Assembly (NCBI RefSeq): GCF_016772415.1
Contig: NZ_JAGSGD010000001.1
Location: forward strand, 2,567,501 to 2,631,500
Direction of reading: 5' to 3'
DNA from: Phenylobacterium glaciei
Lineage (GTDB): Bacteria > Pseudomonadota > Alphaproteobacteria > Caulobacterales > Caulobacteraceae
DNA: 64,000 bases
Below are positions 46,779-56,035 of the stretch, one piece after another. Each line of letters opens with the position of its first letter. Within the stretch, counting starts at the first letter, position 1. Made by a program: the position numbers and the translations under genes. The notes under the pieces were generated by a model. The model had not been told where the DNA came from, searched no databases, and worked only from the letters and a program-made list of their open reading frames with translations.

Positions 46779-47108
46779 TCAGACCGTCAGGTGCGGAATG
46801 ATCCAGCGGCGGGGATACTGCCAGCCGAGCGCCCGGACCTGACCGTCGGCGAGGCCCAGGGTCTTCATCATGGTGGCCGGGACTTGGGCGATGGCCTGGA
46901 CGGGCTCTAGCCCCGCCACCGGGCTGGAGGCGACGATGCCGGCCTTCAACGCGTGATCGACGCCGGTCCACTCGGCCTTGGCGCGGTCCTCGAAGCCGAC
47001 GGCGTAGTAATGGCGCAGAAAGGCCTTCTCCTCCGGAGCCTGCACCATCACGCCGATCAGCCAACCGCCCGCCATGCCGACCCTGATAGGGCCGATACGG
47101 CGGGCCAC
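46779..47108 (-). CDS. Hypothetical protein coupled to SDR
   Basis: Unrecognised protein, 109 aa from GTG at 47108; an ATG at 47075 with AGGG upstream is an alternative giving 98 aa. It looks soluble (FLRHYYAVGFEDRAKAEWTGVDHALKAGIVASS), with no motif recognised. It begins 5 bases after the SDR stop codon, so it is co-transcribed and probably translationally coupled; a functional link with the reductase is inferred only from this. Confidence 0.6.
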   Translation of the reverse strand: MARRIGPIRVGMAGGWLIGVMVQAPEEKAFLRHYYAVGFEDRAKAEWTGVDHALKAGIVASSPVAGLEPVQAIAQVPATMMKTLGLADGQVRALGWQYPRRWIIPHLTV

Positions 47109-47113
47109 CTAGC

Positions 47114-47881
47114 TTAGAATTCGGCCGAGCCGCCGTCGCAGGGGACGGTCGTGCCGGTGGTGTAGGCCGAGGCCCGCGAGGACAGGAAGATCGCCACGCC
47201 GGCGATGTCTTCCGGCGTGCCGATGCGGCCGCGCGGATTGCCCTTGGCGATGGCGTCGCCGGCCCGGGCCAGGGTCGCGGCCATCATGTGGCTGGGGAAG
47301 GGACCCGGCGCGATGGCGTTGACGCAGATATGCTCAGGCGCCAGGCGCTTGGCCAGGTGGCGGGTCAGCATGATGCAGCCGGCCTTGGAGGTGGAATAGG
47401 AATAGGTCTCCAGGCCAGGGGGCTCGATGCCGTTCACCGAGGCGATGTTGATCACCCGGGCCGGGTCCTCGTGGGTGGCCGCGGCGCGCAACTTGGGCAG
47501 CAGCTTCTGGGTCAGGAAGAAGACCGACTTGGTGTTGAGATCCACCACCTTGTCCCAGCCGCTCTCCGGGAATTCGTCGATGGGCGCGCCCCAGGTGGCG
47601 CCGGCGTTGTTGACCAGGACATGGAGCTTTTCCTCGCGCTCGGCGATGGCGGCGGCCAGGCCCTCGATGCCGGCCATGCCCCCCAGGTCGAAAGGCAGGG
47701 AGATGCAGGTCCCGAACTCCGACAGTTCCTCGGCCACCCGGTCGCAGACCTCGGCCTTGCGCGAGGAGATGTACACCTTGGCGCCGTTTTCCACGTAGCC
47801 GCGGGCGATCATCTCCCCGATGCCGCGGCTGCCGCCGGTGACCAGAACGACCTTGCCTTCAACGCTGAATAGATTGCGCAA
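47114..47881 (-). CDS. Short-chain dehydrogenase/reductase (RhlG-like)
   Basis: Classical SDR, 255 aa, expected to be a cytoplasmic NADP(H)-dependent oxidoreductase. The nucleotide-binding TGGSRGIG (15-22), the NNAG motif (91-94), the catalytic Ser148 and the Tyr162-x3-Lys166 pair are all in place. The N-terminal FSVEGKVVLVTGGSRGIGEMIARGYVENGAKVYISSR and the LETYSYSTSKAG region resemble RhlG/FabG-like 3-oxoacyl reductases. Substrate is unknown. It is divergent from the EcsC-family gene. Confidence 0.88.
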   Translation of the reverse strand: MRNLFSVEGKVVLVTGGSRGIGEMIARGYVENGAKVYISSRKAEVCDRVAEELSEFGTCISLPFDLGGMAGIEGLAAAIAEREEKLHVLVNNAGATWGAPIDEFPESGWDKVVDLNTKSVFFLTQKLLPKLRAAATHEDPARVINIASVNGIEPPGLETYSYSTSKAGCIMLTRHLAKRLAPEHICVNAIAPGPFPSHMMAATLARAGDAIAKGNPRGRIGTPEDIAGVAIFLSSRASAYTTGTTVPCDGGSAEF

Positions 47882-48051
47882 TGGGGTTTCCTCGCGTGAC
47901 CGGCGTCAGTGCGCCGTTGAATGGGCGCTTTATGGCGAGGCTTGGATCGGGAGGCGAGAGCTTTCCGCGAGGTCGGTTCTGTTTTCGAGCTGTGGGTATG
48001 GCGACGCAAGCGGGCTTGCGGGTTCGGGGCGGTCCGTTCACACCCAGCGGC

Positions 48052-48789
48052 ATGACTGAGATCGTCGACACCGCCTATGACACCCAGGTCCAGGCCGAAA
48101 TGGCCGCCTGGCGCGAGAGCGTGCTGAAGCCCGCCGGCCCCTTCGACAAGGCCGCCCGCAACATGCAAGACACCATCAACAACCTTATCCCGGAGAAGGT
48201 GCACGGGGTCATCACCGCGGCCATGGAGCAGATGATCCGCGCCATCGTCACCGGCGCGGACTACACCAGCCCGCCGCCGGTGCAGGGCGCCACCCTGCGG
48301 GCCCGCGAGGCCCAGGCCCGCGACAAGATCATGGCCTGGCGCACCACCGCGGCGGCCGAGGGCGGCGTGGCGGGGGCCGGCGGCTTTCTGCTGGCGGCGG
48401 CGGACTTCCCGGTGCTGATCGGGCTGAAGATCAAGCTGCTGTTTGATCTGGCGGCCATCTACGGTCATTCCGGCGACGACCTGGCCGAGCGGCTCTACAT
48501 CCTGCGGATCTTCAGCCTGGCCTTCTCCAGCGCCTCGCGCCGACCTGAGGCCTATGAGGCGCTCGCCGATTGGGACAGCGCCCAGGCGATGGCCGACGGC
48601 GGCCTGGAGAGCCTGGACTGGCGCAGGTTTCAGCAGGAGTACCGGGACTATATCGACCTGGCCAAGCTGGCCCAGATGATCCCGGTGATCGGCGCCCCGG
48701 TGGGCGCCTTCGTCAACTACCGCCTGCTGGATCGCCTCGGCGAGACGGCGATGAACGCCTACCGAATGCGGTGGTTCGCCGGGGCCTAG
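48052..48789 (+). CDS. EcsC-family protein
   Basis: Member of the EcsC family (uncharacterised, named after the Bacillus Ecs locus), 245 aa. The start at 48052 gives [27 protein letters not shown]; the upstream in-frame extension is dropped because it lacks a ribosome site and overlaps the promoter region. The Ala/Gly-rich central segment ([39 protein letters not shown]) and the C-terminal [31 protein letters not shown] are characteristic. Its TAG stop overlaps the metG stop on the other strand. Confidence 0.82.
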   Translation: MTEIVDTAYDTQVQAEMAAWRESVLKPAGPFDKAARNMQDTINNLIPEKVHGVITAAMEQMIRAIVTGADYTSPPPVQGATLRAREAQARDKIMAWRTTAAAEGGVAGAGGFLLAAADFPVLIGLKIKLLFDLAAIYGHSGDDLAERLYILRIFSLAFSSASRRPEAYEALADWDSAQAMADGGLESLDWRRFQQEYRDYIDLAKLAQMIPVIGAPVGAFVNYRLLDRLGETAMNAYRMRWFAGA

Positions 48790-50600
48790 CCGTCAGCCTC
48801 GACTGGCTCAGGCCCGCCGAAGCGTTCCAGCCAGGCGGCGACCTGGTCGTTCTCGATCTTCTTGAACAGCACCTCGGGCGCGGCGACCGGCCGGCCGGCC
48901 GGCAGGATGTCGAGCACCGCGGCGCCCTCCCCCGTCGGCCACTGGCCAGGATAGGCCTCTCCCACCCCGCCGGCGATCTTCTCGGCGGCGAAGGGGATGA
49001 AGGGCTCCGACACCTTGGCGAACAACGCCACCAGGTTCAGGCCCGTACGCACCGCGACGGCGGCCCGGGCCGGGTCGGTCTTGATGGCGGTCCAGGGGGC
49101 AGCCTCGGTCAGATACTGGTTGCCCAGCACCCAGAGCTGCCGCAGAGCCTGTGTCGCCTTGCGGAAGTCGATGGCCTCCATCTGCTCGTTCAGCTCGGCA
49201 AGCTTGGCGGCGACGTCGGCATGGAGCTTGTCCTCCAGCGGGCCGGGTTCGCCGCCCGCGGGGACCACGCCTTCGAAGCGGGTCTCGGTGAACTTCAGGA
49301 TGCGGTTGACGAAGTTGCCCAGCACATCGGCCAGATCGGCGTTCACCTGGGCCTGGAACTGCTCCCAGGTGAACATGGCGTCGCTGCTCTCCGGCGCATT
49401 GGCCACGATCCACCAGCGCCAGTAGTCAGCCGGCAGGATCTCCAGCGCGGCGTCGATGAACACTCCGCGCTGGTGCGTCGTGGAGAACCGGCCGCCGTAA
49501 TAGTTCAGCCAGTTGAAGCCCTTCAGCGTATCCACCAGCTTCCAGGGCGCATTCGACGACGGCCGCCAGGAACCGTCGGCGGTCTTGGTCTCGTTGGAGC
49601 CGAACAGGGTGCAGGGGAAGCCCACGGTGTGGAAGGGCACGTTGTCCTTGCCCATGAACTCCACATAGCTGACGTCGGAGGCGGCGGGGCCGCGCCACCA
49701 GCTCTCGTACTCGGTCTCGCTGGCCGGATCGGCGCCGGGCTTGGCGGCCGACCATTCCCAGGTGGCGGCGATGTACTCGATCGGAGCGTCGAACCAGACA
49801 TAGAAGACCTTGCCGGCCAGGCCCGCCACGTCGGGCCGCTCGCCGGCCGGGTTGGGACCCCAGTCGGCGGCGTTGACCGGCACGCCCCACTCCAGATCCC
49901 GGGTGATGCCCCGGTCCTGCAGGCCCTCGTCCAGCCACTTCAGCGCCGTGGAGGTGACCAGCACCGGCCACTTGCCCTTCTTGTCGGTGATCCAGTCGCG
50001 CAGCTTGCCGTCGAAGGCGGTCTGCTTGAGGAACAGGTGCAGGCTGTCGCGGATCTCGATGTCTTCCGAGCCCGAGACCGACGAGCGCGGATGGATCAGG
50101 TCCACCGGATCAAGCTGGCGGGTGCAGTTGTCGCACTGGTCGCCGCGGGCGGCGTTGTAGCCGCAGTGCGGGCAGGTGCCGACCACGTAGCGGTCGGGCA
50201 GGAAGCGCTTGTCGGCGTTGGAATAGACCTGCTTGGTCACCCGCCCCTCGATGAAGCCCGCCTCCCACAGCCCCTGGGCGAAGCGCTGGGTCAGGGTGCG
50301 GTTCTGCAGCGAGGACGAGCGGCCGAAGTGGTCGAAGCTGATGCCGAAGCCGGCATAGAGGCCGCGCTGAATCTGGTGCTGGTCGTCGCAATAGGCCCGC
50401 ACGTCCTGGCCCAGCGCCGCGGCGCCCAGCTCAGCCGGCGTGCCGTGCTCGTCGGTGGCGCAGATGTAGAGGGTCTCGCGCCCCCTCGCCCGCTGGAACC
50501 GGGCATAGACGTCGGCCGGCAGCATGGAGCCCGCCAGGTTCCCCAGGTGCTTGATCCCGTTGATGTAGGGCAAGGCCGAGGTGATGAGGATGCGGGTCAT
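48786..50600 (-). CDS. metG: Methionyl-tRNA synthetase
   Basis: Class Ia aminoacyl-tRNA synthetase that charges tRNA-Met, 604 aa. The HIGH signature appears as HLGN (18-21) in [17 protein letters not shown] zinc knuckle of four Cys (CPHCG ... CDNC) lies at about 143-160. The C-terminal anticodon-binding helical domain follows ([20 protein letters not shown]). The KMSKS motif is degenerate: RFSTT at about 371-375, close to the KFSTS of related alphaproteobacterial enzymes. The C-terminal EMAP-II-like dimerisation domain of the 677-aa E. coli protein is absent. Confidence 0.95.
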   Translation of the reverse strand: MTRILITSALPYINGIKHLGNLAGSMLPADVYARFQRARGRETLYICATDEHGTPAELGAAALGQDVRAYCDDQHQIQRGLYAGFGISFDHFGRSSSLQNRTLTQRFAQGLWEAGFIEGRVTKQVYSNADKRFLPDRYVVGTCPHCGYNAARGDQCDNCTRQLDPVDLIHPRSSVSGSEDIEIRDSLHLFLKQTAFDGKLRDWITDKKGKWPVLVTSTALKWLDEGLQDRGITRDLEWGVPVNAADWGPNPAGERPDVAGLAGKVFYVWFDAPIEYIAATWEWSAAKPGADPASETEYESWWRGPAASDVSYVEFMGKDNVPFHTVGFPCTLFGSNETKTADGSWRPSSNAPWKLVDTLKGFNWLNYYGGRFSTTHQRGVFIDAALEILPADYWRWWIVANAPESSDAMFTWEQFQAQVNADLADVLGNFVNRILKFTETRFEGVVPAGGEPGPLEDKLHADVAAKLAELNEQMEAIDFRKATQALRQLWVLGNQYLTEAAPWTAIKTDPARAAVAVRTGLNLVALFAKVSEPFIPFAAEKIAGGVGEAYPGQWPTGEGAAVLDILPAGRPVAAPEVLFKKIENDQVAAWLERFGGPEPVEADG

Positions 50601-50771
50601 GGGCAGGAACTCGAAATGAGGAGCGTCGGGAAGGCCGGCTTATAGGGCGCCCCATCTGGTTTCCCCAAGTCGCCCGCGCATGCCCCCGCCCCTTTCCCTG
50701 CGTCAAAGGTCGGCATAACCTCGGTATCCAATGCGGCCAGGGGCGCCGCGCCGACCTAGGGGGGCTGACAA

Positions 50772-51194
50772 ATGTTCAAGAACATCAACTGGATCGCCGT
50801 GATCATCTCTGTGGTGCTGCTGGAGGTGCTGGGCTTCCTCTGGTACGGGCCGATGCTGGGCGGCGCCTGGACCACCGCCTACACAGACTTCGTCGGCCGC
50901 GAGCCGGACATGAGCAATGTCGTGGTGACTCAGAGCCTGGGGGTGGTGAACACGCTCATCCTGGTGCTGGGCTTGGGCTGGGTGTTCGCCCGCATGGGCA
51001 TCAACGCCCTGGCCGGGGTCGGCGCGGCGGCGGCGGTGTGGTTCTTCTTCAACTTCACCACCATGGCCATCGACTACCTCTATATGGGCTTCACCCCGAA
51101 CCTGGTGATCATCAACATGGGCTACCAGCTGGTGAGCTACCTGGTGGCCGGCGCCATCCTGGGCCTGATGCCGGGGCGCGCGAAGGCGGCTTAG
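50772..51194 (+). CDS. DUF1761 membrane protein
   Basis: Small integral membrane protein, 140 aa, with about four transmembrane helices. The N-terminal INWIAVIISVVLLEVLGFLWYGPMLGGAW and the later YQLVSYLVAGAILGL are the DUF1761 pattern (WYGP-type motif). Function is unknown for the family. It is followed 22 bases later by a GFA gene, and the two are probably one transcript. Confidence 0.82.
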   Translation: MFKNINWIAVIISVVLLEVLGFLWYGPMLGGAWTTAYTDFVGREPDMSNVVVTQSLGVVNTLILVLGLGWVFARMGINALAGVGAAAAVWFFFNFTTMAIDYLYMGFTPNLVIINMGYQLVSYLVAGAILGLMPGRAKAA

Positions 51195-51215
51195 GTCGAC
51201 GGTGAAGGAGCGCCG

Positions 51216-51605
51216 ATGGACGGGGCCTGTCACTGCGGCGCGGTGCGCTGGCGCTTCGAGGGCGTGCCGAGATCGGCGACATCGTGCAACTGCAGCATCT
51301 GCCGCAGGCACGGCGCGCTCTGGGCCTATGGTTTCGAAGATGAGGCTTTCACGGTCGCGGGTGAGACCGCGACCTACGTCTGGAATCGCAGGTCGCTCGC
51401 CTTTCACTTCTGCGCTCGGTGTGCCTGCGTGGTCGCCTGGCTCACCACCAGTCGCGGCGCGGATGGACGCAATTACGGCGCAGTGAACCTGCGTCTTGCG
51501 ATGGAACCGGACGCAGTCGCCGCCGTGCCCATCGTCCACCACGACACCGTCACCAAGAGCGATCTCCCCCGCGACGGACGATGCGTCGCGGACGTGTGGT
51601 CCTAA
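51216..51605 (+). CDS. GFA-family zinc protein
   Basis: Member of the GFA/CENP-V family (named after glutathione-dependent formaldehyde-activating enzyme), 129 aa. The zinc ligands are visible as CHC (Cys5, Cys7), CNCSIC (Cys24, 26, 29) and FCARC (Cys66, 69). Most members have no proven enzymatic role and a formaldehyde function should not be assumed. Its TAA stop overlaps the stop of the convergent aminotransferase gene. Confidence 0.88.
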   Translation: MDGACHCGAVRWRFEGVPRSATSCNCSICRRHGALWAYGFEDEAFTVAGETATYVWNRRSLAFHFCARCACVVAWLTTSRGADGRNYGAVNLRLAMEPDAVAAVPIVHHDTVTKSDLPRDGRCVADVWS

Positions 51606-52765
51606 TCCGGCGACTGGGGCGACCCTGACCCAGCCCGCGCCGCGAACCAGGGGATCAGGCGGCCGATAGCCTCCTCCACCTCCGGGGTCGAGACCGCGAA
51701 GCTCAGCCGGATGAAGTGGCCGCCCTCGACGGGATCGAAGTCGAGGCCCGGGGCGGTGGCGACACCGGTGTCGCGCAGCAGGTCCTTGCAGAACTCGAGG
51801 CTATCCTGGGTCAGGTGACCGATGTCGGCATAGATGTAGAAGGCGCCGTCCGGCGGGGCGATCTGGGTCAGGCCGAGCTTCGGCAAGGCCGCCAGCAGCA
51901 GGTCGCGGTTGGCGCGGTAGACCTCGACATTGCCGTCCAGCTCTTCCCGCTCGTCCATGGCCGCCAGGCCCACATGCTGGCTGAGCGAGGGCGCGGTGAG
52001 GAACAGGTTGCCGACATAGGCCCGGGCGCGGTTGAGGTCGCGCTGTGGGGCCAGCAGCCAGCCAAGACGCCAGCCCACCATACTGAAATATTTGGAGAAG
52101 CTGTTGACCACCAGGGTGTCGGGCTCGAACTCCAGCATCGAGCGCGCCGGGCCCACATAGCTGAGCCCGTGATAGATCTCGTCGGAGACGATACGGATGC
52201 CGCGCTCGCGGCAGACCTTGGCGATGGCCTCCAGTTCGGCGGCCTCGATGATGGTGCCGGTGGGGTTGGCCGGGCTGGCGACGATGACGCCCTGAGGCGG
52301 TGGATCGAGGGCGGCCAGGTGCGCGGCGGTCAGCTGGAAGCGGCTCTCCGGCCCACAGGCGATCTCCACCGGCTCCATGTGCAGGGCCTTGAGCGTATTG
52401 CGATAGGCGACATAGCCGGGGCGGGCCAGGGCGATGCGGTCGCCGGGGTTGAAGACTGAGGCCAGGGCCAGGACCAGGGCCGGCGAGGCGCCGCAGGTCA
52501 GGATGATCCGCTCGGGCGCGACCGTGACCCCGTAGGTCTCCAGATAGTGCCGGGCGATCCGGGCGCGCAGCGGGGCGCTCTCCCAATAGCCGCCGCGGTC
52601 GGCGTCCAACATCTCATGGGCCACGGCGATGGCCGCCTGGGGCGCGCCGGTCGAGGGCTGGCCGAACTCCATGTGGATGATCGAGGCGCCCTGCGCCTTG
52701 AGCTTGTGGGCCAGCGTGCTGATGCCGATGGCGTGGAAGGGATCGATCTGGGCGGGCTGGGGCAT
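51602..52765 (-). CDS. PLP-dependent class I/II aminotransferase
   Basis: Fold-type I aminotransferase, 387 aa. The PLP Schiff-base Lys is K225 (NSFSKYFSMVGWRLGW), with the ASPANPTG motif (163-170) and the Asp that holds the pyridine nitrogen in VSDEIYHG (193-200). It resembles aspartate/alanine-type aminotransferases in general; the amino donor cannot be told from sequence. It is divergent from the polyamine transporter operon across a 113-bp promoter region. Confidence 0.88.
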   Translation of the reverse strand: MPQPAQIDPFHAIGISTLAHKLKAQGASIIHMEFGQPSTGAPQAAIAVAHEMLDADRGGYWESAPLRARIARHYLETYGVTVAPERIILTCGASPALVLALASVFNPGDRIALARPGYVAYRNTLKALHMEPVEIACGPESRFQLTAAHLAALDPPPQGVIVASPANPTGTIIEAAELEAIAKVCRERGIRIVSDEIYHGLSYVGPARSMLEFEPDTLVVNSFSKYFSMVGWRLGWLLAPQRDLNRARAYVGNLFLTAPSLSQHVGLAAMDEREELDGNVEVYRANRDLLLAALPKLGLTQIAPPDGAFYIYADIGHLTQDSLEFCKDLLRDTGVATAPGLDFDPVEGGHFIRLSFAVSTPEVEEAIGRLIPWFAARAGSGSPQSPD

Positions 52766-52878
52766 GATGACGATCCCTGGAAGACGAACGACGCCCTCGG
52801 CCGGGCCGCCGTCGATTTCGCACTTAACGCGACGGTCCGCAGCCCTATAACCTTGCGCGACGCAAAGGGGAGTCTGGG

Positions 52879-53982
52879 ATGAGCGTATGGAGGAAGCGGC
52901 TGAGCGCAGCCGCGCTCGGTCTGGCGGCTCTGGTGCTGGCGGCCTGCGGCAAAGGCGGCGCCGAGACCCTGCATATCTACAATTGGTCGGACTATATCGA
53001 CCCGGCCATCCTCACCGACTTCACCAAGGAAACCGGCATCAAGGTGGTCTACGACACCTTTGATTCCAATGAGGTCCTCGAGACCAAGGTGTTGCAAGGC
53101 GACACCGGCTACGACCTGATCGTCCCCTCCAACCACACCATACCCCGCTACGTCGCCGCCGGCGCGATCCAGCCACTCGACAAGAGCAAGCTGGCCGGCC
53201 TGGCCAACCTCTGGCCTGACATCATGGCCTATATGGAGCCCTTCGATCCGGGGGCGAAGTACACCGTGCCCTACATGTGGGGCACCATCGGCATCGGCTA
53301 CAACAAGGAGGCCATCGCCCGGCGCCTGCCCGGGGTGGCCATCGACAGCTGGGACATTGTCTTCAAGCCCGAGAACCTGGCCAAGCTGAAGGACTGCGGG
53401 GTCTACTGGCTCGACGCGTCGGAGGACATGTACGCCGTCGCCCTGAACTATCTGGGCAAGAACCCCAATTCCACGGATCTGGCGGACTACCAGGCGGCCA
53501 CGGACATGTTCCTGAAGGCCCGGCCCTATGTCCGCAAGTTCCACTCCTCGGAGTCCATCGAGGCCCTGGCCAACGGCGATATCTGCATCGCCATCGGCTA
53601 TTCCGGCGACATGCTGCAGGCCAAGAGCCGCGCGGCGGAAGCCGGCGACAAGGTGCACCTCGACTATGTGGTGCCCAAGGAAGGCAGCCAGGTCTGGTTC
53701 GACGTCTTCGCCATCCCCAAGGACGCGCCCAACGCCGCCGCGGCCTACAAATTCCTCGACTACATGCTGCGTCCGGAGGTGATCGCCCGGGCCTCGACCT
53801 TCACCGAGTACGCCAACGCCAACAAGGCGGCCACGGCCCTGGTGGATCCGGCGGTGCGCGACAATCCCAACGTCTACCCGACGCCGGACCAGTTGCTCAC
53901 CCTGTTCGTCACCTCCACCAAGGATCAGGCGCTGCTGCGCGACGTGAACCGGCAGTGGACCCGGGTGCAGACAGGGCAATGA
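52879..53982 (+). CDS. potF: Polyamine-type ABC transporter substrate-binding lipoprotein
   Basis: Periplasmic solute-binding protein of the PotD/PotF family, 367 aa. A lipobox (LVLAAC, Cys at about 22) predicts a lipoprotein. LHIYNWSDYIDPAILTDFTKETGIKVVYDTFDSNE and GYDLIVPSNHTIPRYVAAGAIQPLDKSKL are strongly PotF-like, suggesting putrescine or spermidine as ligand; the exact ligand is not determined. GGAG precedes the ATG. Its stop overlaps the ATPase start (ATGA), beginning a four-gene operon. Confidence 0.92.
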   Translation: MSVWRKRLSAAALGLAALVLAACGKGGAETLHIYNWSDYIDPAILTDFTKETGIKVVYDTFDSNEVLETKVLQGDTGYDLIVPSNHTIPRYVAAGAIQPLDKSKLAGLANLWPDIMAYMEPFDPGAKYTVPYMWGTIGIGYNKEAIARRLPGVAIDSWDIVFKPENLAKLKDCGVYWLDASEDMYAVALNYLGKNPNSTDLADYQAATDMFLKARPYVRKFHSSESIEALANGDICIAIGYSGDMLQAKSRAAEAGDKVHLDYVVPKEGSQVWFDVFAIPKDAPNAAAAYKFLDYMLRPEVIARASTFTEYANANKAATALVDPAVRDNPNVYPTPDQLLTLFVTSTKDQALLRDVNRQWTRVQTGQ

Positions 53983-55142
53983 CCACGACGCGGCGGCCGC
54001 GCCTCAACATCGGCGCTGTCCGCTCCAGCTTCGCGCCCTGGACCGATCCGACCCAGCAGCCGCTGGTGCGGTTCGAGGGGGTGACCAAGCGGTTCGGGAC
54101 CGAGACGGCGGTGAATGACGTCTCGCTCTCGATCTATGAGAGCGAGTTCTTCGCCCTGCTGGGCCCCTCGGGCTGCGGCAAGACCACCCTGATGCGGCTG
54201 CTGGCCGGATTCGAGACCCCGGACACCGGCCGCATCACCCTGGCCGGGCAGGACTTGGCCGGGATGCCGCCGCACCAGCGGCCGGTGAACATGATGTTCC
54301 AGTCCTACGCCCTGTTCCCTCACCTCTCCGTCGAACAGAACATCGCCTTCGGATTGAAGCAGCAGGGCATGTCCAAGGGCCAGATCGCCGACCGGGTGCT
54401 GGAGATGCTGGAGCTGGTGAGCCTGGAGGGCCTGGCCCGCCGCCGCCCCAACCAGCTGTCCGGCGGTCAGCGGCAGCGGGTGGCGCTGGCCCGCGCCATC
54501 GCCCCCAATCCGAAGATGCTGTTGCTGGATGAGCCGCTGGCCGCGCTGGACAAGAAGCTGCGCGAGGAGACCCAGTTCGAACTGATCGCCTTGCAGCAGC
54601 GGCTGGGCATGACCTTCCTGATCGTCACTCACGACCAGGAGGAGGCCATGGTCACCGCCGACCGCATCGCGGTGATGCGCGAGGGCCAGATCGTGCAGAT
54701 CGGCCGGCCCGCCGAGGTCTATGAGACGCCGAACTCCCGCTATGTGGCCGACTTCATCGGCGACGTGAACCTGTTCGAGGGCGCGATCACCGCCGCCGAC
54801 GGCAAGGTGGTGAAGATGACCACCGCCGACTGCGCCGCAGGCTTCGAGGCCCTGGAGGACGACGCCCTGCCCGTCGGGTCCGCCGCCTGGCTCGGCGTGC
54901 GGCCCGAGAAGATCCAGCTGCACCTCGACCCGCCCAAGGAGGGTCCCAACCGGCTGGCCGGCAAGGTGGCCGACTACGGCTACCTTGGCGACTGGACCAC
55001 CTATGTCGTGGAGCTGGAAAGCGGGCGGACGGTGCGCGCCGCGCGGGCCAATTCGTCGCGCCTGGTGGCCCGGCCGATCGCCTGCGACGACCCCGTCTGG
55101 CTGACCTTCGCCCCCGACGCCGCCGTGGTGCTGACCCGGTGA
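53979..55142 (+). CDS. potG: Polyamine ABC transporter ATPase
   Basis: Nucleotide-binding subunit of the importer, 387 aa. Walker A GPSGCGKTT (62-70), the Q-loop region MMFQSYALFPH, the ABC signature LSGGQ (160-164), Walker B LLLDEP (181-186) and the H-loop TVTHD-type LIVTHDQEEA are intact. The C-terminal TOBE domain (SAAWLGVRPEKIQLH) is present. The ATG at 53979 overlaps the potF stop as ATGA; the frame upstream of it is a shadow of potF. Confidence 0.93.
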   Translation: MTTTRRPRLNIGAVRSSFAPWTDPTQQPLVRFEGVTKRFGTETAVNDVSLSIYESEFFALLGPSGCGKTTLMRLLAGFETPDTGRITLAGQDLAGMPPHQRPVNMMFQSYALFPHLSVEQNIAFGLKQQGMSKGQIADRVLEMLELVSLEGLARRRPNQLSGGQRQRVALARAIAPNPKMLLLDEPLAALDKKLREETQFELIALQQRLGMTFLIVTHDQEEAMVTADRIAVMREGQIVQIGRPAEVYETPNSRYVADFIGDVNLFEGAITAADGKVVKMTTADCAAGFEALEDDALPVGSAAWLGVRPEKIQLHLDPPKEGPNRLAGKVADYGYLGDWTTYVVELESGRTVRAARANSSRLVARPIACDDPVWLTFAPDAAVVLTR

Positions 55143-56035
55143 GCGCCAAGCCGAGGCGCGGCCTGGCGGCCATCGCCCCCTTCCTGTGGCTGGGCGTCTT
55201 CTTCCTGTTCCCCTTCTTCCTGGTGGCCAAGCTGTCGCTGTCGGACACCGCCCTGGCCATGCCGCCCTATGCGCCGCGGGTCGACTGGACTGCGGGGATC
55301 GCAGGCGCGCGGGCCTTCTTCGCCGCCCTGGACTTCGAGACCTATGCCCGGCTCACCCGCGACAGCCTCTATATCGCCTCCTATCTGTCGAGCCTGAAGT
55401 TCGCCGCCGTGGCCACCAGCCTGCTGCTGCTGATCGGCTATCCGATCGCCTACGGCATGTCGCGGTTCCCGCCCGCCCAGCGCCAGGCCCTGCTGATGGC
55501 GGTGATCCTGCCGTTCTGGACGAGCTTTCTGATCCGGGTCTACGCCTGGATCGCGGTGCTGAAGCCCCAGGGTCTGTTGAATGCCGCCCTGGCGCCGCTG
55601 GGTATCGCCCCGCTGCACATCCTCAACACCGACACGGCGGTCTATATCGGCCTGGTCTACGCCTACCTGCCCTTCATGGTGCTGCCGCTCTATGCAGTGC
55701 TGGAAAAGCAGGACCAGAGCCAGCTGGAGGCCGCCGCCGATCTCGGTTGCACGCCGGCCCAGGCCTTCTGGCGGGTGACCTTTCCGCTCTCCCTGCCCGG
55801 CGTGGCCGCCGGCGCCCTGCTCTGTTTCATCCCCATGGTGGGAGAGTTCGTGATTCCCGACCTGCTGGGGGGCTCGGGCACCCTGATGCTGGGCAAGACC
55901 ATCTGGACGGAGTTCTTCGCCAATCGCGACTGGCCGGCCGCCTCGGCGGTCGCCATCGTCCTGCTCGCGACCCTGGTGCTGCCGATCTTCCTGTATCAGC
56001 GCCAGCAACAGAAGATGATCGAGGCGGGCCAATGA
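55139..56035 (+). CDS. potH: Polyamine ABC transporter permease 1
   Basis: Inner-membrane permease of the PotB/PotH type, 298 aa with six transmembrane helices. The EAA coupling loop is EAAADLGCTPAQAFWRVTFPLSLPG. It starts at GTG (55139), overlapping the ATPase stop as GTGA, and its own stop overlaps the next gene. It pairs with permease 2 to form the channel. Confidence 0.92.
   Translation: MSAKPRRGLAAIAPFLWLGVFFLFPFFLVAKLSLSDTALAMPPYAPRVDWTAGIAGARAFFAALDFETYARLTRDSLYIASYLSSLKFAAVATSLLLLIGYPIAYGMSRFPPAQRQALLMAVILPFWTSFLIRVYAWIAVLKPQGLLNAALAPLGIAPLHILNTDTAVYIGLVYAYLPFMVLPLYAVLEKQDQSQLEAAADLGCTPAQAFWRVTFPLSLPGVAAGALLCFIPMVGEFVIPDLLGGSGTLMLGKTIWTEFFANRDWPAASAVAIVLLATLVLPIFLYQRQQQKMIEAGQ

Noticed and set aside
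47881..48051. 57-residue N-terminal extension of the EcsC-family protein
   Set aside because: It lacks a ribosome site, overlaps the divergent promoter region with the SDR gene, and is not protein-like; 48052 is the better start.
53277..53978. Long N-terminal extension of the polyamine ATPase frame
   Set aside because: The first part reads potF out of frame. The real gene starts at 53979 with an ATGA overlap, and the family N-terminus begins there.
55186..56031. N-terminal extension of the permease 2 frame
   Set aside because: It is permease 1 read in another frame; the real start at 56032 overlaps the preceding stop as ATGA.
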